Shown one piece after another: positions 1 to 7,448 of a DNA stretch of 31,977 bases (position 1 is its first letter; each line of letters begins with the position of its first letter). The notes below the pieces were generated by a model. That model searched no databases. It had not been told where the DNA came from and was given only the letters and a program-made list of their open reading frames with translations. The position numbers were made by a program, and so were the translations under genes. Source of the stretch: Lachnospiraceae bacterium UBA7050 (GTDB lineage: Bacteria > Bacillota > Clostridia > Lachnospirales > Lachnospiraceae); assembly GCA_002493905.1 (NCBI GenBank), contig DLAJ01000014.1, positions 1 through 31,977 of the forward strand, in the 5' to 3' direction.

Positions 1-1
1 G

Positions 2-238
2 GATGGAAATTTGACGGTCTATAGTATCCATGGCTATTATTTTCAGTCCTCCGTCTCCGAATGTATTGAAAGAAACCGAAAGCGGGAAGGAAAAGCAAGG
101 ATACCGGACCGGGCTGTGGCGGGTACGCATCGTAAACTGGAGCTTCCGGAGTACGGGGAAGGTTTTGACAAGCTGTTTTATGTCTGCCTGAAAGACGGAC
201 ACTTTCAGACACAGGAATGGATTGAAAGAGAAGCATAG
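2..238 (+). CDS. C-terminal part of a P-loop kinase-like (AAA family) protein
   Basis: The reading frame is open to the left window edge, so the true start is outside; only about 78 residues are visible. The visible part has a basic helix (CIERNRKREGKARIPDRAV) followed by a short segment ending in EGFDKLFYV. This resembles the lid and C-terminal strand of small polynucleotide-kinase-like or adenylate-kinase-like P-loop proteins; the Walker A motif would lie upstream. It ends 11 bases before the Thg1-family gene, so the two are almost certainly co-transcribed. A role in RNA end repair with Thg1 is inferred from context. The kinase assignment is tentative because the nucleotide-binding half is not in the window. 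Confidence 0.55.
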   Translation, partial: DGNLTVYSIHGYYFQSSVSECIERNRKREGKARIPDRAVAGTHRKLELPEYGEGFDKLFYVCLKDGHFQTQEWIEREA

Positions 239-249
239 GGAGAAAAAGG

Positions 250-1011
250 ATGAAATTTGATGATTTTGATAAGGAAATGCGTATTTACGAGGAATCCATC
301 GACCAGTACATTCTGCCTGATATGTATATTGCGGCGCGGCTGGATGGCAGATCGTTTACCAGACTGACCAAAGAAATTTGTAACTTTGAGGCGCCGTTTG
401 ATACCAGATTCAGGGATTTAATGACAGAAACCGTCAAGGCGCTGATGAATGCCGGATTTCGTATTGTATACGGCTATACAGAAAGTGATGAAATATCGCT
501 TCTGTTTCATCCTGAGGATCATACCTTCGGCAGAAAAGTCCGCAAGATTAATACGACTTTGGCGGGGGAAGCGAGTGCGGCGTTTTCGCTGGCGTTAGGG
601 CAGACAGCAACATTTGACTGCCGTGTGGTTCCGCTGCCTAACAGGGACAGGGTCGCAGATTACTTTGTGTGGAGGCAGGAGGATGCACATCGGAATTCCC
701 TAAATTCGCACTGTTATTGGGCTCTGCGTAAAGAAGGAAAAAGCCAGAATGATGCTACCATGGAATTAGAAGGGAAGAGTGTGGCGTATAAAAATGAACT
801 GCTGTTTCAGAGGGGCATCAATTACAACGCGCTGCCGTCATGGCAGAAGAGAGGAATTGGTGTTTATTTTACGGATGTGCAGAAAGAGGGGTTTAATCCG
901 GTAAAAAAAGAAAAGGTTCTCACACAGAGGAGGGAACTGTTCGTCGATTATGAGATTCCGCTCAGTGAAGATTACAGGAAATTTATATTGCAGTTTCTTG
1001 ATGAGGATTGA
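250..1011 (+). CDS. Thg1-family 3'-5' nucleotidyltransferase (tRNAHis guanylyltransferase-like protein)
   Basis: Thg1 enzymes add nucleotides in the 3'-to-5' direction to tRNA 5' ends. The 253-residue protein has the family signature: AARLDGRSF with metal-binding Asp32, and ESDEISLLF with Asp80 and Glu81. The spacing of 48 residues is close to that of human THG1 (Asp29, Asp76/Glu77). The eukaryotic HINNLYN motif is only partly kept, as HRNSLNS. Bacterial members are mostly Thg1-like proteins that repair 5'-truncated tRNAs by templated addition rather than adding G-1, because bacterial tRNAHis genes usually encode G-1. It starts with ATG behind a purine-rich AGGGAGAAAAAGG site, 11 bases after the kinase-like gene. 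Family membership is secure; the exact substrate is not. Confidence 0.9.
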   Translation: MKFDDFDKEMRIYEESIDQYILPDMYIAARLDGRSFTRLTKEICNFEAPFDTRFRDLMTETVKALMNAGFRIVYGYTESDEISLLFHPEDHTFGRKVRKINTTLAGEASAAFSLALGQTATFDCRVVPLPNRDRVADYFVWRQEDAHRNSLNSHCYWALRKEGKSQNDATMELEGKSVAYKNELLFQRGINYNALPSWQKRGIGVYFTDVQKEGFNPVKKEKVLTQRRELFVDYEIPLSEDYRKFILQFLDED

Positions 1012-1081
1012 CGGCGTCAGCGTCGGTCTGGGTTAAGGTCTAAAAATTGATAACCGCGGACCGGGAAGAGTGAACTGTCTC

Positions 1082-1714
1082 CTATCTGCGTCTTCTCTTT
1101 ATTTGCTTTCTCTGCAGTTTTTTGGAAAGCTTACTGGCATTTTTCTCTTTCTCTTTGAATACGCGGTTTCGTTTTTCTGCGATAAAAACATAATAACCGT
1201 TTATCGTGTGTATTTTTACGCCGCCGAAGACGGCAGTAAGTTTGTTTTTATACCAGTCAAGCCGTTTGGTGACCATAATGAACTTACCGCCAAGCGTAAG
1301 CTTTTGGAATCCGGCTTCGATGAAATGCTTGGGCACGGAAAAATCCGCGTGATATGGAGGGTTTGACAGAATGTAAGTAAAATCGTGTTCCGGCACATTT
1401 CGAAGACCGTCGCTTAACCGGATGTCAATATTGGGCACCTGATTAAGCGCTGCATTGATTTTCGCCTGTTTCACTGCGCTTTCGGAAATATCACACATGA
1501 TAATGCGTTCCTGACCGATCAGTCTGGCCGCAAGGATTCCAACAACGCCATATCCACAGCCCAAATCCAATATTTTATCGCCCTCTGCAAAATTCGCTAC
1601 AGACAGCATGGCCAGAGTACCGGTATCAATCTCATTTGGAGAGAAATTCGAAGAATCCGTTTCGAACTGCAGATTCACATTCTTTATGGTTGTCGAAATC
1701 ATAGTATACCCCAT
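1082..1714 (-). CDS. Class I SAM-dependent methyltransferase, RsmC/YbxB-like
   Basis: This 210-residue protein has a Rossmann methyltransferase core. Motif I is KILDLGCGYGVVG, the acidic end of strand 2 is IIMCDIS, and motif IV is SNPPYH, which is typical of enzymes that methylate exocyclic amino groups of guanine or adenine. This pattern fits the RsmC/YbxB group of rRNA guanine-N2 methyltransferases, but the N-terminal substrate-recognition region is short. The last 20 residues are strongly basic (KLQRKQIKRRRR), consistent with RNA contact. The ATG at 1714 has no clear ribosome binding site, while an in-frame ATG at 1702 has GGGG about 8 bases upstream, so the start is uncertain. It lies downstream of the LysM gene on the same strand, separated by about 390 bases of repeats. 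Confidence 0.8.
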   Translation of the reverse strand: MGYTMISTTIKNVNLQFETDSSNFSPNEIDTGTLAMLSVANFAEGDKILDLGCGYGVVGILAARLIGQERIIMCDISESAVKQAKINAALNQVPNIDIRLSDGLRNVPEHDFTYILSNPPYHADFSVPKHFIEAGFQKLTLGGKFIMVTKRLDWYKNKLTAVFGGVKIHTINGYYVFIAEKRNRVFKEKEKNASKLSKKLQRKQIKRRRR

Positions 1715-2108
1715 GTCATTTGAAGAGCTTGTTTTTTATCGGTGAAGCTGTTTTGTGTTTGGATTTATTCGATCATGAATCTGCGGTTCATGATCGACAT
1801 TTGCTGCTCGCTTTTGTTAACGCTTATTGTATCATATATTTAGAAGTATGGCTATCCGGGAGTTTGAATAGGTGCTTTCCTAATTTTAAGAGCGGCGTTC
1901 AAATCATTCAGGGCTATTTTCGGGAGTTTAGGGGAAAAACAGGAGCAAAGCGGTTTTATCGTTCCCGGAGCCCCGGCCAGCGGAATCAGAGCTGACATAT
2001 CAGCCGACCGGAACCGGATTTCTCTCAGTTGCCGGCCGGAACCGGATTTCTCACAGTTGCCGGCCGGAACCGGATTTCTCACAGTTGCCGGCCGGAATCA
2101 GAGATTTC
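1715..2108. other. Intergenic region with inverted repeat and 28-bp tandem repeats
   Basis: About 394 bases separate the methyltransferase gene from the stop codon of the LysM gene. The stretch holds the 11-bp inverted repeat at 1769-1797 and the 28-bp tandem repeats from 2003. Open frames across it are repeat-derived and have no convincing ribosome binding site. No gene is supported here. Confidence 0.6.
1769..1797. repeat. 11-bp perfect inverted repeat
   Basis: TCGATCATGAA at 1769-1779 pairs exactly with TTCATGATCGA at 1787-1797 around a 7-base loop. It lies between the LysM gene and the methyltransferase gene. No T-run follows on either strand, so it is not a classic terminator; an operator or mRNA hairpin is possible. 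Confidence 0.6.
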
Positions 2109-2120
2109 TCAGCCGGCCGG
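2003..2120. repeat. 28-bp tandem repeat derived from the 3' end of the LysM gene
   Basis: Units of 28 bp (core GCCGGCCGGAACCGGATTTC) start at 2003, 2031 and 2059. A diverged copy starts at 2087. The last copy, at about 2112, is the final codons of the LysM gene itself (Arg-Ile-Pro-Ala-Gly on the minus strand). The array therefore looks like repeated duplication of the gene's 3' end and stop region into downstream DNA. Confidence 0.85.
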
Positions 2121-4100
2121 AATCCTTAGCACCTGACCGATATTCAGAATATCGCTGCTTAGTCCGCTCAACCGTTTGATCGCATCAACCGTCGTGCCAA
2201 ATCTTTGTGCGAGCAGCCAGAGCGTATCTCCCGAGCGGACCGTATACTCAAAATATGACCCGCCCGCAGAACTTGATGTCGGAATCCTCAGCACCTGACC
2301 GATATTCAGGATATCACTGCTTAGTCCGTTCAGTCGTTTGATCGCATCAACCGTCGTGCCGAATCTTTGTGCGAGCAGCCAGAGCGTATCGCCGGAGCGG
2401 ACGGTATACTCAGAATATGCTCCGCCCGAAGCACCCGATGCCGGAATCCTCAAAACCTGACCGATGCTTAAATTGTCACTGGTCAGCCCGTTCAGACGCT
2501 TGATTGCGTCAACGGTTGTGTTATATCTGCGTGCGAGCAGCCAGAGTGTGTCTCCTGACCGGACAACATATTCCGTGTATCCGGTATCGGCACTTGGCGG
2601 AATCACCTGATCTGCTCCCAGATAAGTCTGATACAGTGCCTGCCATGTGAGTGGTCCCACCATGCCGTCAGGTTCAAGTCCGGATGCGCGCTGGAATGCC
2701 GCAACGGACTGCTGTGTTTCTCTTCCGAAATTTCCATCCTGCGCCGGTGCCGGAATGGTAGAATCAAATTCGGCTGCTACATTCAACAGGTATTGCAGGG
2801 TAATGACATCCTGCCCGGACGAACCAAGACGGAGAACCGAGGACGGCGGAACAGTTCCGATTCCAAGAGAGGTTCCCTCGCTGTCCAGTTCCGCGAGTCT
2901 GGTTACGGAGGCATACAGATAGGAAAGCTTATTCCACGTGGCTTTTCCGACCATGCCGTCTGGCGTCAGATTAAAAATGCTCTGAAATTTGGTAACTGCA
3001 GATCTTGTGCTTTCTCCAAACACACCTGTCTGATCGGTGATCGGAGGAATTGCGGGATAATTGCGCCGGATTCGCCCGAGATAAGTCTGAATTGTCTGCA
3101 CGTCAAGCCCGGTACTTCCGACTTTAAGCGGGGCGCCGGGATAGGAGGACAGAACTCCGGTAATAATATTTGTCTCTGCGATTTCCACATCTTTTGGGTA
3201 ATAGGAGCGCAGAATCTGAATGGGACTGAGCCCCTGATTGGCAAGCGTTACCGTTCCCCACTGAGATAAGCCTGCGCAGGTCGCGGTCGTTCCGTTGCAG
3301 AAGGATGTAAAATAGGGCGCGTTCTGCCCGCGTCTGCGGACGTATTCATTAAAAATTTCATCGACGATCCGGCTGATGGATTCATAGATATTCCGTCCAT
3401 AGATAAAATATTGGTCATAGGCGGTGTTATTTGTAATATCAAAGCTGTAACCACGGCTTCTGTACCACTCGGTAAAAACTCGGTTCAGCGCGAATGTGAT
3501 GATGGCATAAATATTTGCCCGTATGGACGCCTCCGGCCATGTGGGGTAAATTTCGCTGCTGGCAACATTCTTGACATAATCGGGAAACGTTACATAGACA
3601 TTGGATGCGGATGCGTTCGGGCTGCCCAGATGTACCGTGATCGGATTCGGAATGACTACCTGACGGAGTACCTGAGGTTCCGTATCCTCCGGATCGGGTC
3701 CCGCCTGATCGCGGCTGCCCGTCATGGTGACGGCGGGAGCGCCGATCTGAATCTCTGTCACGGACGGGGTGCGCTGTATCTGCCTCATCGGTACAAATTC
3801 AATCGGCTGAAGGGCTGTCTCGCCTTCCAGAATCGGAATGCCGACGATATGGACCGAATTGAAACCGTCCGCAAACGCGAGCACGTCATAACTGATAAAA
3901 GGCGTGCCGGAGAAATCAGGGTCTAAGGACAGGGAACGGTCAAGGGTTTCCAAAGCGATCCGCTGTGTTTCCCCGCTCTCATCCGTTGTCACATGGTAAA
4001 CTTTTCTTTCCGAGCCATCCATAATCCAGATCTGCGCGCCCTTGACCGGAAGCGCGTCGTGCGCGGTATGGGTCTGTATGATCAAATAACCGGTAGCCAT
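2109..4100 (-). CDS. SpoIID-like / double PG-binding / triple LysM wall protein
   Basis: This 663-residue protein begins with a beta-rich region like a carboxypeptidase regulatory fold (about 1-110). Next is a SpoIID/LytB-like domain (about 185-310) with WPEASIRA, the Tyr-Asp-Gln-Tyr stretch, and GLSQWGTVTLANQG followed by ILRSYY. Then come two PG_binding_1 domains (about 318-395 and 415-490, each with an FG-T and DGMVG pattern) and three LysM domains (about 506-551, 561-606, 616-661). There is no signal peptide, which suits a spore protein made in the mother cell or a protein released otherwise. SpoIID proteins are lytic transglycosylases acting on stem-peptide-free glycan. The LysM copies repeat at a 162-bp period. 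The ATG at 4100 follows AAGGAGGA. Cortex or spore-wall remodelling is inferred. Confidence 0.8.
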   Translation of the reverse strand: MATGYLIIQTHTAHDALPVKGAQIWIMDGSERKVYHVTTDESGETQRIALETLDRSLSLDPDFSGTPFISYDVLAFADGFNSVHIVGIPILEGETALQPIEFVPMRQIQRTPSVTEIQIGAPAVTMTGSRDQAGPDPEDTEPQVLRQVVIPNPITVHLGSPNASASNVYVTFPDYVKNVASSEIYPTWPEASIRANIYAIITFALNRVFTEWYRSRGYSFDITNNTAYDQYFIYGRNIYESISRIVDEIFNEYVRRRGQNAPYFTSFCNGTTATCAGLSQWGTVTLANQGLSPIQILRSYYPKDVEIAETNIITGVLSSYPGAPLKVGSTGLDVQTIQTYLGRIRRNYPAIPPITDQTGVFGESTRSAVTKFQSIFNLTPDGMVGKATWNKLSYLYASVTRLAELDSEGTSLGIGTVPPSSVLRLGSSGQDVITLQYLLNVAAEFDSTIPAPAQDGNFGRETQQSVAAFQRASGLEPDGMVGPLTWQALYQTYLGADQVIPPSADTGYTEYVVRSGDTLWLLARRYNTTVDAIKRLNGLTSDNLSIGQVLRIPASGASGGAYSEYTVRSGDTLWLLAQRFGTTVDAIKRLNGLSSDILNIGQVLRIPTSSSAGGSYFEYTVRSGDTLWLLAQRFGTTVDAIKRLSGLSSDILNIGQVLRIPAG
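2121..2606 (-). repeat. 162-bp coding repeat (three LysM units)
   Basis: The three C-terminal LysM modules with linkers recur at exactly 162 bp (54 residues), with equivalent bases at 2121, 2283 and 2445. The two 3'-most units are nearly identical at DNA level; the third is more diverged. This indicates a recent duplication within the gene. Confidence 0.85.
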
Positions 4101-4378
4101 AAATAATAGAATCCTCCTTCAAATCATTTCGCGAAATTATCAACGGGGCAGACATAGCATGCTGGCGTTCCGATGCCGCAGGACTTACCGCACAATCCCC
4201 TATAAAATATAAATATGAACAAGAGGGGGTGACGGTTCCATCAAATATGATTCGGAAAACAACGATTGATTTTATTTTGAAAAAATATTACCATTGTGAA
4301 AGAGCATGAAAGATGCACGGGGAATGGGAATCGGATAAGCAGAAAGACAAAATTCATTTTGGAGGGAGACAGGCGGTC

Positions 4379-4975
4379 ATGCAGATTGAAGTCAAAAAGC
4401 TGGACAGGAACATGGCGGATGCGTATCTTGATTTTTTTGATCACAGAGCTTTTTCTGACGGAAGCGCAGAAAAAGGATGTTATTGTGTGTGGCATCATTG
4501 GACCGACCGGCATGAACGGGAACGCAGCCTGATGCCGGAAAACGAAAGACCTTATCGCAAAAGGGATTATGCGAAGGAACTGATACAAAATGGAATCTTG
4601 AATGGATTTGCGGCAATTTATAACGGACGGATTGTCGGGTTCTGTAATGCGGATGCCAAGGAGTGTTATTTTCGAATGAGCAGGGAAAAGCATCCGGACA
4701 GTTGGATTGGCGTGAACGGGAATGATAAGATACTGGCGATCGTATGTTTTATTGTGGCTCCCGGCATGCGCAGAAAGGGTGTTGCGAAGGCGCTGTTGGA
4801 ATGCGCTTGTCAATATGCGGAAGAAAACGGCTATGATTATGTAGAGGGGTATCCGTCCCAGGGAGAATTTGTCGCAAATAACTGTGGCGGCTCCGCTTCC
4901 ATGTATATTGATCAGGGGTTTGAAATCATAGATATTCCCAATGGAATAATCGCAAGAAAGAGAATGAAGAAGTAG
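4379..4975 (+). CDS. GNAT family N-acetyltransferase
   Basis: A 198-residue protein of the GCN5-related acetyltransferase fold, which transfers an acetyl group from acetyl-CoA to an amine. The central strand and CoA-binding loop are visible as IVCFIVAPGMRRKGVAKALLE (the Q/R-x-x-G-x-G/A type pyrophosphate loop). The C-terminal part has a Cys-Gly-Gly segment and MYIDQGFEIID, typical of the last GNAT strands. The ATG at 4379 is preferred over an in-frame ATG at 4313 because GGAGGGAG lies about 10 bases upstream and the family usually begins at the strand IEVKKLD. It is followed after 37 bases by a methyltransferase gene on the same strand. The substrate is unknown. Confidence 0.82.
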   Translation: MQIEVKKLDRNMADAYLDFFDHRAFSDGSAEKGCYCVWHHWTDRHERERSLMPENERPYRKRDYAKELIQNGILNGFAAIYNGRIVGFCNADAKECYFRMSREKHPDSWIGVNGNDKILAIVCFIVAPGMRRKGVAKALLECACQYAEENGYDYVEGYPSQGEFVANNCGGSASMYIDQGFEIIDIPNGIIARKRMKK

Positions 4976-5012
4976 ACGAATTTTCAAGTGGGAATGGGGA
5001 GGAGCCGGACAG

Positions 5013-5876
5013 ATGGATTTGGATGAGATGAAGCGTATGAAGGATGACACGCAGCTTGTGAACGCGGTTTATGATTTTTTTGATGAGGATACCAGACTCA
5101 ATCATAGTAACGCTGCCAAAGTAGAATTTTTGACTACGGTTAAGTATATAGAGATGTATTTGAAACCGGGAATGAGGATTCTTGATATTGGTGCGGGCGC
5201 GGGAGAGTATAGTCTTTATTTTGCGGATAAGGGGTATCGGGTAAGCGCAGTGGAACTTGCGGATAAAAATGTGGAAGCATTTCGAAAGAAGATGAACGGT
5301 GATCGCAAGGTTGACCTGAGACAGGGGAATGCGCTGGACCTCTCCGGTTTTGAGGATGAAACATTTGATCTTGTTCTGCTGTTCGGTCCGCTTTATCATT
5401 TACATGACAAAAAAGACAGGAATACTGCAATTGGGGAAGCGAAGCGGGTGCTGAAAAAAGAAGGCGTCCTGTTTATTGCTTTTATCAATAACGATATGAT
5501 TCCCTATACGGAATGGGGGTATGACCCGGCATATCTTCTGACCGGCGATTACGATAAGGAAACCTTCAAAGCAGACGATTTTCCGTTTGTGTTTTTTAAT
5601 CTGGCCCAATGCAGGGAAATGCTTGCCGGAAATGATCTTTCGATCATCCATGAGGTTGCGTCAGACGGTATGAGCGAATTATTGGAAGACAGGATCAACC
5701 AATTGGATGAGGCGGGTTATGCGCAATACTTGAAGCTGCATTTCTTTTACTGTGAAAAACCGGAGCATCTGGGAAAGACAAATCATTTTCTTTTTGTGAC
5801 AAAAAAATATCCAAGGAAGCGCTTTAAGCAGCGTTTCCTTAAAAAGACTGTATGCAGGAGGCAGGATGATGAATAA
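5013..5876 (+). CDS. Class I SAM-dependent methyltransferase
   Basis: A 287-residue methyltransferase of the Methyltransf_11/25 type. Motif I is ILDIGAGAGEYSLYFA (about 55-70), motif II is YRVSAVELADKN, and the strand-4 segment is FDLVLLFGPLYHL, followed by a lid-like region. Such proteins methylate small molecules or proteins; nothing in the sequence fixes the acceptor. The ATG is placed behind GGGGAGGAG at 4994-5002. Its last 11 bases overlap the DinB-like gene that follows, so the two are translationally linked, and the GNAT gene upstream probably shares the transcript. Confidence 0.85.
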   Translation: MDLDEMKRMKDDTQLVNAVYDFFDEDTRLNHSNAAKVEFLTTVKYIEMYLKPGMRILDIGAGAGEYSLYFADKGYRVSAVELADKNVEAFRKKMNGDRKVDLRQGNALDLSGFEDETFDLVLLFGPLYHLHDKKDRNTAIGEAKRVLKKEGVLFIAFINNDMIPYTEWGYDPAYLLTGDYDKETFKADDFPFVFFNLAQCREMLAGNDLSIIHEVASDGMSELLEDRINQLDEAGYAQYLKLHFFYCEKPEHLGKTNHFLFVTKKYPRKRFKQRFLKKTVCRRQDDE

Positions 5877-6537
5877 GGACTGGTCGGAGCTTAACAAAAC
5901 GATGCAGGCGCAATTAAAAAAGCAGGATACTTATCAGGATGGGCTGAATACTCTGTGTGAGCTTCGAAACCAATGTATGAAGGTCCTGATTTCTCTTAAA
6001 GAGGAACTTAGCAGAAAAGATTTTAATGCAATTCCTTTTATCAATGCGAACGGTTATCACAGTAAGACGATTGCTTATTCCATATGGCATATTTTCCGTA
6101 TCGAAGATATTGTTGCGCATACCCTGATCGAAGGAGATGAGCAAGTGTTTTTTGCGGGCAGCTATCAGAAACGCATCCATTCACCGATTATCACGACGGG
6201 GAATGAGCTTGTGAAACAGCAGATCGCAGATTTTTCTGAGCAGCTTGACTTAAAGGAACTGTATTCGTATTGCATGGAAGTAAAGGATAGTACAGAGCGC
6301 CTTTTGAAGCGTCTGCCTTTTAGCGGACTAAGGAAGAAAATACCGGAAGAACGAAAAGAGTGCCTAAAGTCTCTGCATGTCGTCAGCGACGATGAGAACG
6401 CGGTGTGGCTGATTGATTATTGGTGCGGGAAGGATATCCGCGGGCTGATCCAGATGCCGTTTTCCAGACACTGGATTATGCATATTGAAGCAAGTCTGCG
6501 CATCAGGGATAAATGTCCCAAAAACAACTATACCTAA
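5866..6537 (+). CDS. DinB-like four-helix-bundle protein
   Basis: This 223-residue protein shows the DinB/YfiT-like pattern of a helical bundle with spaced metal-binding histidines: a His in GYHSKTIAYS, the stretch SIWHIFRIEDIVAH, and HWIMHIEASLRI near the C-terminus. DinB-superfamily proteins include metal-dependent thiol transferases (bacillithiol, mycothiol), but most members have no assigned activity. The first ATG (5866) lies only 4 bases after AGGAGG; the second (5869) has better spacing and may be the true start. It overlaps the methyltransferase gene by 11 bases. A joint function in small-molecule modification or detoxification is only a suggestion from the gene order. Confidence 0.75.
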   Translation: MMNKDWSELNKTMQAQLKKQDTYQDGLNTLCELRNQCMKVLISLKEELSRKDFNAIPFINANGYHSKTIAYSIWHIFRIEDIVAHTLIEGDEQVFFAGSYQKRIHSPIITTGNELVKQQIADFSEQLDLKELYSYCMEVKDSTERLLKRLPFSGLRKKIPEERKECLKSLHVVSDDENAVWLIDYWCGKDIRGLIQMPFSRHWIMHIEASLRIRDKCPKNNYT

Positions 6538-6602
6538 TTTTTCCACTCGTGAAACAATATACCATCATGTAAACTGTAAACAGATAGAAGGAGGGTGAGT
6601 TG

Positions 6603-6662
6603 ATGACGAAAGACAGAGACGGATTCAGTCACGTTACAGGTTCCAATGCCCATGCAGAATAG
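6603..6662 (+). pseudogene. Possible 19-residue peptide or broken small gene
   Basis: An ATG at 6603 follows a strong GAAGGAGGGTGAG site and opens only 19 codons before TAG. In another frame, a longer stretch (about 6608-6736) reads through as a Cys-containing peptide ending in LLFCNLFISDK just before the next gene. That stretch has no start codon of its own. The pattern fits a frameshifted small gene, but it could equally be leader sequence. Confidence 0.25.
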
Positions 6663-6748
6663 CGGATAAATTTCTGTATGGGCTGATCAAGCGGTATCAT
6701 CTGCTGTTCTGCAACTTGTTTATATCAGATAAATAAGGAGCGGAAAAG

Positions 6749-7018
6749 ATGAAGTATAAGAATGCAGTAGAAGTTCTGCCTCCCGGATTATTGCGGGAAA
6801 TCCAATGTTTTATCGAAGGAGAGCTCTTATATATTCCAAAGACTGAATCAAAACAGGAGTGGGGCGCAGTCAGCGGGTCAAAGAAGTTTTATTCGGAGAG
6901 AAACTGCCGCATCAGGGAACTGTTTTCGAATGGTGTATCAATTCAGGAATTGAGCAGCAGTTTTGGATTATCGGGCAGTACGATCAAAAAAATAATCTAT
7001 CGGAAAGAGCATCATTAA
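6749..7018 (+). CDS. CD3324-family small helix-turn-helix protein
   Basis: An 89-residue protein beginning MKYKNAVEVLPPGLLREIQ, with YIPK in the middle and a C-terminal helix-turn-helix: RNCRIRELFSNGVSIQELS, then FGLSGSTIKKIIYRK. This matches the clostridial CD3324 family of small putative DNA-binding proteins. The C-terminal helices look like the recognition region of Mor or resolvase-type HTH domains. It has a GGAG site (TAAGGAGCGG) about 9 bases upstream and a strong terminator just after the stop. It is probably a small transcription regulator, but its targets are unknown. Confidence 0.75.
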   Translation: MKYKNAVEVLPPGLLREIQCFIEGELLYIPKTESKQEWGAVSGSKKFYSERNCRIRELFSNGVSIQELSSSFGLSGSTIKKIIYRKEHH

Positions 7019-7021
7019 ATC

Positions 7022-7063
7022 AAACCTCCCGGAATTGAAAAAAGTTCATTTCGGGAGGTTTTT
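7022..7063 (+). terminator. Rho-independent terminator after the CD3324-family gene
   Basis: AAACCTCCCG at 7022-7031 pairs with CGGGAGGTTT at 7052-7061, and the T-run continues to 7063. It starts four bases after the stop codon. Confidence 0.9.
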
Positions 7064-7104
7064 GCGCGCAGCCGTTAAGCGGCAGCATCCAAAGTAAAGC
7101 CAGA

Positions 7105-7299
7105 TCATATACATCCCCAAGGCCTATCGTTATCAGGCAGCATAATTCCCCAAGACCTATCGTTATCAGGCAGCATAATCCCCCGAGGCCTATCGTTATC
7201 AGGCAGCATAATTCCCCAAGACCTATCGTTATCAGGCAGCATAATCCCCCGAGACCTATCGCTATCAGATGCCATATATCCCAAAACAGCTATAGTCAT
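7105..7299 (-). CDS. Possible 64-residue peptide made of 11-residue repeats
   Basis: The minus strand of the 33-bp tandem array is open for 64 codons, and 33 bp is exactly 11 codons. The predicted product repeats a unit of the type DNDRSWGIMLP about four times after a short N-terminus. The ATG at 7299 has GGAGAT about 6 bases upstream, a usable ribosome binding site. I do not recognise the family. A repeat array whose period is a multiple of three can stay open by chance, so coding status is uncertain. Confidence 0.3.
   Translation of the reverse strand: MTIAVLGYMASDSDRSRGIMLPDNDRSWGIMLPDNDRPRGIMLPDNDRSWGIMLPDNDRPWGCI
7115..7280. repeat. 33-bp tandem repeat, about five copies
   Basis: The unit CCCCAAGGCCTATCGTTATC plus 13 further bases recurs with a 33-bp period from 7115, 7148, 7181 and 7214, then a diverged copy. 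Alternate copies differ at the same positions (AAGGCC or AAGACC versus CGAGGCC), which suggests duplication of two-unit blocks. There are no unique spacers, so it is not a CRISPR array. Confidence 0.9.
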
Positions 7300-7325
7300 T
7301 TTCTGATCTCCGCAGGCAGGGGAGG

Positions 7326-7432
7326 TATGGTATCATGTCGATAGACATGATACCGCGCCGAAGCGAAGCGGAGTGCGCATACGGACGCCATGATTGCGAA
7401 GCAATTATGGTATCATGTCGATAGACAAGACA
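7326..7432. repeat. 77-bp dispersed hairpin repeat, copy A, plus a partial copy
   Basis: Bases 7326-7402 match 12209-12285 with three substitutions and no gaps. The element opens with a perfect hairpin, GGTATCATGTC at 7329-7339 and GACATGATACC at 7344-7354 around GATA. It then runs through GCGAAGCG-rich sequence to TGATTGCGAAGC. A partial copy of the hairpin arm follows at about 7406-7427, directly before the SpoU methyltransferase gene. Each copy lies just upstream of a gene start. Confidence 0.85.
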
Positions 7433-7448
7433 GAAAGGCAATGAAAAA

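Noticed and set aside
1070..1366. Plus-strand open frame opposite the RsmC-like gene
   Set aside because: It is antisense to a methyltransferase with all core motifs and has no features of its own.
1852..2082. Minus-strand 76-residue open frame
   Set aside because: Its N-terminal half is just the 28-bp tandem repeat in translation, with no family features.
2793..3926. Plus-strand open frames opposite the LysM gene
   Set aside because: They are antisense shadows of a well-supported gene and lack ribosome binding sites.
7115..7280. Possible CRISPR array
   Set aside because: The 33-bp units are directly adjacent with no unique spacers, and no cas gene is in the window. It is a plain tandem repeat.
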